DNA from: an uncultured Dietzia sp.
GTDB lineage: Bacteria > Actinomycetota > Actinomycetes > Mycobacteriales > Mycobacteriaceae
Length of the DNA stretch: 9,811 bases
Assembly: GCA_946570335.1 (NCBI GenBank)
Contig: CAMNYG010000029.1
Span: 1-9,811 of the forward strand
Direction: 5' to 3'
Position numbers and translations under genes: made by a program. Below the pieces are notes generated by a model. That model searched no databases. It was not told the DNA's origin and was given only the letters and a program-made list of their open reading frames with translations. Shown here one piece after another: positions 6,754 to 9,811 of the stretch (its first letter is position 1; each line of letters begins with the position of its first letter).

Positions 6754-7962
6754 ATGTCGTTCATCACGGACCCTCTGGTCTATTACCCGATCTCCGGGAT
6801 CCTCTGGTTCTGGCACAAGATCTTCGCGTTCCTCGGCGGTCTGTTGCCGTGGGTGGGGGACCCGGAATCCAACGGCATCATCTGGGCGATGTCGGTGATC
6901 TTCCTGGTCGTCACCCTGCGGATCATGCTGTTCTGGCCGGCGGCCAAACAGATCCGTTTCTCCCGCAAGATGCAGGAGATGCAGCCCAAGATGAAGGAGC
7001 TGCAGAAGCGGTACAAGAACGACCGCGAGAAGCTCATGACCGAGCAGCGCAAGCTGCAGAAGGCCGAGGGCTTCAACCCGCTTCTGGGCTGTCTGCCGAT
7101 GTTCATCCAGATCCCGGTGTTCCTCGGCCTGTTCCACGTCCTGCGGTCGTTCAACCGGATGGGTACCAGTTTCAACGGTCTCGGCATGACCGCGGAGGAG
7201 ACCCGCAACACGGGCAACTACGTGTTCAACGCCGAGGGGGTCCAGAGCTTCCTCGACGCCCGACTGTTCGGTGCTCCCCTGTCGTCGTTCATCTCGCAGC
7301 CTGTCGAGCAGTTCCAGGCGTTCGTCGAGCCGGGCGCGATGCTCGATTTCGCCCGCTGGAACATCATCGTGGTGGCCGTGCCGCTGATGATCGTGTCGGC
7401 GGTGACGACGCACTTCAACGCCCGCGTGTCGCTCTCACGGCAATCTCCGGAGGCCGCGGCCAATCCGCAGGCCAAGATCATGAACCAGCTGATGCTGTGG
7501 GCCTTCCCGATCGGCATTCTGGTAACCGGTGCGTTCTGGCCGATGGCGATCCTCGTCTACATGGTCACCAATAACCTGTGGACGCTCGCACAGCAGTACT
7601 ACCTGTACGAGAAGATGGCCAAGGAGGACGACGCCGCAGCGCTGGTGCGTCGCGAGGAGCAGAAGTCGCTGGCGCCGAAGGTGGGCGTCAAGCCGGTCAA
7701 CCCGAAGAAGGGTCGCCGATCGGTTGGCGCCCCGACCAGCTCGGGCGGCGGTGCGGGCGTCGAGGCCCCCACGGCGACGGTGACGGTACAGGACGACGGC
7801 GATGGACGGTCTCCTGCTTCGAGCTCGGGGAAGGCGGCGGCTCCGGGGGCCAAACCGCGCCCGGGCCAGAAACCCCAGCCACCGGGCGGTCAGCGGAGCA
7901 GGCCCGCCCAGAAGGCCTCCGGCTCCAAGTCGAAGAGCAAGAAAAAGAAGAAGAAGCGCTGA
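6754..7962 (+). CDS. yidC: Membrane protein insertase YidC (Oxa1 family)
   Basis: YidC inserts and folds membrane proteins, alone or with SecYEG. From ATG 6754 the protein has 402 aa and lacks the large periplasmic domain of proteobacterial YidC, as expected for Gram-positives. Hydrophobic segments are at about 10-30, 42-62, 108-130, 202-220 and 246-280. Arg56 in the second (TLRIMLFWP) is the probable hydrophilic-groove arginine. Residues 63-105 form a charged cytoplasmic helical hairpin (QEMQPKMKELQKRYKNDREKL). The final 110 residues are a disordered Gly/Pro/Lys tail ending in a lysine run, likely to touch the ribosome. The frame is open upstream to 6583, but that part overlaps yidD. ATG 6754 starts a normal N-terminus (MSFITDPLVYYPIS) and has a weak AGGA 11 nt before it. 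Confidence 0.96.
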   Translation: MSFITDPLVYYPISGILWFWHKIFAFLGGLLPWVGDPESNGIIWAMSVIFLVVTLRIMLFWPAAKQIRFSRKMQEMQPKMKELQKRYKNDREKLMTEQRKLQKAEGFNPLLGCLPMFIQIPVFLGLFHVLRSFNRMGTSFNGLGMTAEETRNTGNYVFNAEGVQSFLDARLFGAPLSSFISQPVEQFQAFVEPGAMLDFARWNIIVVAVPLMIVSAVTTHFNARVSLSRQSPEAAANPQAKIMNQLMLWAFPIGILVTGAFWPMAILVYMVTNNLWTLAQQYYLYEKMAKEDDAAALVRREEQKSLAPKVGVKPVNPKKGRRSVGAPTSSGGGAGVEAPTATVTVQDDGDGRSPASSSGKAAAPGAKPRPGQKPQPPGGQRSRPAQKASGSKSKSKKKKKKR

Positions 7963-7982
7963 CCATCCAGGAACGCGTGGAC

Positions 7983-8022
7983 GGACAAGGTCCCCGATGC
8001 TCCGGCATCGGGGACCTTGTCC
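7983..8022 (+). terminator. Perfect 18-bp hairpin after yidC
   Basis: The arms 7983-8000 and 8005-8022 are exact reverse complements (left arm begins GGACAAGG, ends GATGC) around a 4-nt loop TCCG. It begins 20 bp after the yidC stop. There is no T-run behind it, so it is either an actinobacterial terminator without a U-tail, acting in both directions, or an RNA processing or stability element separating yidC from jag. Confidence 0.8.
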
Positions 8023-8090
8023 CATACTTGGGGTAGGTATTCGTCGTCCGAACAGGTGCGGCGATCGGCGGTCACGACGGAGGCGGTTCC

Positions 8091-8579
8091 ATGTCGAAGA
8101 AGAGCATCGAGGTGTCCGAGGAGCGGTTGGTCGAGGAAGGCGAGGTCGCCGGTGATTACCTCGAACAGTTCCTGGACATCCTCGATTTTGATGGTGATAT
8201 CGATCTGGATGTCGAGGGCGATCGCGCCGTGGTGAGCATTGACGGTGGTGATGATCTCGACTCGCTCGTCGGCGCGGACGGCGCGGTGCTCGATGCCATT
8301 CAGGAACTGACGCGTCTTGCCGTGCAGCAGGAGCTCGGTGAGCGCAGTCGCCTCATGCTTGATATCGCCGGGTGGCGTGCGGCCAAGCGGGAGGCGCTCA
8401 CGGAGAAGGGCCGGCTTGTGGCTCAGCGAGTTCTCGAGTCGGGGGAGGCTGTGGAGATGGAGCCCATGAGCCCGTTCGAGAGGAAGATCATTCACGACGC
8501 GATCGCCGAGATCGACGGGGTGTCGTCGGACTCGACCGGGGTGGAGCCGCAGCGGCGGGTGGTCGTTCTTCCGGCGTAG
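8091..8579 (+). CDS. jag: Jag/KhpB-like KH-R3H RNA-binding protein
   Basis: This is a cytoplasmic RNA-binding protein of the Jag/KhpB (EloR) family. In firmicutes it partners with KhpA and affects cell elongation; in actinobacteria its RNA targets are poorly known. The protein is 162 aa. It lacks the separate N-terminal Jag domain, as usual in actinobacteria. A KH type-II domain spans about 20-90, with a GxxG loop written GADG (61-64) in DSLVGADGAVLDAIQELT. The R3H domain covers about 95-160 and includes the R-x3-H motif as RKIIH (131-135) after MSPFE. It ends PQRRVVVLPA, a family hallmark. The ATG at 8091 has a good GGAGG (8079-8083), 7 nt away. The acidic N-terminal half (DFDGDIDLDVEGD) is typical. 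The hairpin upstream suggests it may have its own promoter. Confidence 0.92.
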   Translation: MSKKSIEVSEERLVEEGEVAGDYLEQFLDILDFDGDIDLDVEGDRAVVSIDGGDDLDSLVGADGAVLDAIQELTRLAVQQELGERSRLMLDIAGWRAAKREALTEKGRLVAQRVLESGEAVEMEPMSPFERKIIHDAIAEIDGVSSDSTGVEPQRRVVVLPA

Positions 8580-8595
8580 CTGTAGTTGATGTCTC

Positions 8596-8629
8596 TTCGG
8601 GGGTGTGGGTCGTGTCCCGCACCCCCGAA
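8596..8629 (+). terminator. Rho-independent terminator after jag
   Basis: Arms 8596-8609 and 8616-8629 pair over 14 bp with one G-U wobble around a 6-nt loop TCGTGT. A short T-run (8633-8636) follows. It begins 17 bp after the jag stop, so it should end the rpmH-to-jag transcription block before rsmG. Confidence 0.8.
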
Positions 8630-8712
8630 CTGTTTTCCGGGACGCGTCCGAGCCGGGAGACCGTGGGCGGGACAATTCACAGGGTTAGTCACAGGTGTGT
8701 AATTCGCTCGCG

Positions 8713-8730
8713 TGGTTTCACGTGAAACCA
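8713..8730. promoter_or_regulatory. parS: parS site, ParB centromere
   Basis: TGGTTTCACGTGAAACCA is a perfect 18-bp palindrome containing the near-universal ParB-binding core GTTTCACGTGAAAC. ParB binds, slides from it as a CTP clamp and, with ParA, moves the origin region. It lies between the jag terminator and rsmG, 56 bp before the rsmG start. Confidence 0.92.
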
Positions 8731-8785
8731 TGGGGGCAGGGTTTCCGTTGGATACTCAAATGGATGAAAGTGAGGCGGATCAACG

Positions 8786-9535
8786 ATGTCCGATCATGCG
8801 CGGGACGAAACGTCACGTGACGGGGCGGAGATGAAGGGAGCCGTTGAAGAGTCATCGGCCCCTCCCCCACCTCCGAGTGTTGGTCAGGTATTCGGCAGTC
8901 GTTCGGATCTTGCCGTTGAATACGTCCGCTTCCTCGCCGGCGCCGGATTGGAGCGAGGGCTCATGGGCCCACGCGAGCGCCCGCGCTTGTGGGACCGCCA
9001 TGTGCTCAACAGTGCTGCGGCGGCATCTCATATGGGAGACGGCGAGAAGGTTGTCGACATCGGCAGCGGGGCCGGACTGCCGGGGATACCGCTCGCGCTC
9101 GCACGGCCGGATCTCCAGATGATTCTTGTGGAACCGCTCCTGCGTCGGGTCACCTTCCTCGAGGAGGTGATCGGAGAGCTGGAGATTAACGTGCGCGTGG
9201 TCCGTGGGCGAGCCGAGGAGAAGGCAGTCATCGCCTCGGCCGGTGAAGCGGACGTCGTGACCTCTCGGGCCGTTGCCCCGCTGGCAAAACTGGCCGCCTG
9301 GTCTGCACCTCTGCTCAGACCCGGCGGCCGGATGGTCGCACTCAAGGGGATCTCTGCGGCCGAAGAGATCGAACGCGACGGTGCAGCTCTCGCAAAGCTA
9401 GGCTTCGAGGGGGTCCACGTGGAGCCGGTGTCGGCGCCTGATGCGGAAGAGACGAGGCTGGTTATCGCCACGATGCAGACTAAGATGACGAGGCGAGGAT
9501 CGCGCTCACGAGAGTCCGGAGTACGCAGACGCTGA
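8786..9535 (+). CDS. rsmG: 16S rRNA (guanine527-N7)-methyltransferase RsmG (GidB)
   Basis: RsmG uses S-adenosylmethionine to methylate N7 of G527 in 16S rRNA; loss in several bacteria gives low-level streptomycin resistance. The 249-aa protein has the Rossmann motif [17 protein letters not shown] (89-105). It also has the family motif [14 protein letters not shown] (63-76), [13 protein letters not shown] (116-128), [10 protein letters not shown] (157-166) and GGRMVALKG (180-188). The first 30 residues are charged and then proline-rich (SSAPPPPPS) and lie outside the usual domain. Start ATG 8786 has a loose purine-rich stretch (GAGGCGG) about 9 nt upstream; Met16 (8831) is a possible shorter start. 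The C-terminal tail ([15 protein letters not shown]) is basic. It lies between two parS sites, in the rsmG-parA-parB order usual at origins. Confidence 0.95.
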   Translation: MSDHARDETSRDGAEMKGAVEESSAPPPPPSVGQVFGSRSDLAVEYVRFLAGAGLERGLMGPRERPRLWDRHVLNSAAAASHMGDGEKVVDIGSGAGLPGIPLALARPDLQMILVEPLLRRVTFLEEVIGELEINVRVVRGRAEEKAVIASAGEADVVTSRAVAPLAKLAAWSAPLLRPGGRMVALKGISAAEEIERDGAALAKLGFEGVHVEPVSAPDAEETRLVIATMQTKMTRRGSRSRESGVRRR

Positions 9536-9570
9536 AGGCGTGTGGATGGCTCGGCGGTTCGGACGATGTC

Positions 9571-9586
9571 GGTTTCACGTGAAACA
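9571..9586. promoter_or_regulatory. parS: Second parS site, ParB centromere
   Basis: GGTTTCACGTGAAACA contains the 14-bp core GTTTCACGTGAAAC (9572-9585) and differs from the Bacillus consensus TGTTTCACGTGAAACA only at its first base. It lies 36 bp after the rsmG stop and about 86 bp before the parA start, so ParB binding could also affect parA expression. Confidence 0.92.
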
Positions 9587-9671
9587 CTGAGATCGATACA
9601 GCGAGCACGGGTCGTCACCACCGATCCCGCCGACTTGAAGATTGCCGATTCTGTGACTTGAAAGGTGCCGG

Positions 9672-9811
9672 ATGTCCGACCACGAGACACCGATCTTTGC
9701 CGCCGCCAGGCAGGCGAGCGAGGTGCTCCACGGGGACGCGCCTTCGCTCCCCCGTCCCGCAGAGACCAGGATCATCACGATCGCCAACCAGAAGGGTGGG
9801 GTCGGCAAGAC
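9672..9811 (+). CDS. parA: Chromosome partitioning ATPase ParA (Soj), N-terminal part
   Basis: ParA is the deviant-Walker ATPase that, with ParB-parS, segregates the origin region. Only 46 full codons are present before the window ends. They begin MSDHETPIFAAARQ and reach the deviant Walker A motif as TIANQKGGVGK (36-46), with the following Thr cut by the window edge. The 30-residue lead before the ATPase fold is typical of actinobacterial chromosomal ParA. The ATG at 9672 is preceded by GAAAGG (9660-9665) at 6-nt spacing. The downstream gene, outside the window, would be expected to be parB. Confidence 0.93.
   Translation, partial: MSDHETPIFAAARQASEVLHGDAPSLPRPAETRIITIANQKGGVGK

Noticed and set aside
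6523..7413. 296-codon open frame on the minus strand opposite yidD and yidC
   Set aside because: It is a histidine- and arginine-rich antisense shadow of yidC with no ribosome site or family motif.
8811..8822. Palindrome CGTCACGTGACG as a third parS
   Set aside because: Only the inner TCACGTGA matches parS (8 of 14 core positions) and the outer bases do not. It lies in the rsmG coding start, so chance is likely.
1..9811. CRISPR array, tRNA or rRNA genes, insertion sequences, defence systems
   Set aside because: I looked for regular repeats with spacers, cloverleaf sequences, transposase motifs and terminal inverted repeats, and saw none. Apart from the hydrolase, every gene belongs to the conserved origin block.

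Overview
The window is the chromosome replication-origin neighbourhood of a high-GC actinobacterium. The gene order recF-dnaN-(hydrolase)-dnaA on the minus strand and rpmH-rnpA-yidD-yidC-jag-rsmG-parA on the plus strand is the classic origin block. An RpmH beginning [15 protein letters not shown], a TTGTCCACA type of DnaA box, a short YidC without the large periplasmic domain, and an RnpA with RHR in place of RNR all point to Mycobacteriales (Dietzia, Gordonia, Rhodococcus or Corynebacterium-like). The genus is an inference; nothing here fixes it.

Left half, all on the minus strand: recF (3' end missing, runs off base 1), dnaN, a 454-bp non-coding stretch that carries the best candidate for oriC, an alpha/beta hydrolase of the hormone-sensitive-lipase type, then dnaA. 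The candidate origin has one perfect and several degenerate DnaA boxes, five of which end at 10 to 12 bp steps. It also has an AT-rich tract with a TAG-TAG-TAG run that resembles the DnaA-trio of the basal unwinding system. The hydrolase is the odd item, because dnaA and dnaN are normally direct neighbours in this order.

Middle: the 524-bp dnaA-rpmH divergence holds a second cluster of three good DnaA boxes just upstream of dnaA and a plausible rpmH promoter. DnaA-binding sites therefore lie on both sides of dnaA plus the hydrolase, about 2.9 kb apart.

Right half, all on the plus strand: rpmH, rnpA, yidD and yidC are tightly packed. A perfect 18-bp hairpin follows yidC, then jag (KH-R3H RNA-binding protein), a terminator, a perfect palindromic parS site, rsmG, a second parS site, and the first 46 codons of parA. 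These genes join replication initiation (dnaA, dnaN, recF), ribosome and tRNA maturation (rpmH, rnpA, rsmG), membrane protein insertion (yidC, yidD) and chromosome segregation (parA and parS).

I did not find a new defence or mobile system. The points worth a second look are the inserted hydrolase, the architecture of the origin and the hairpin after yidC.
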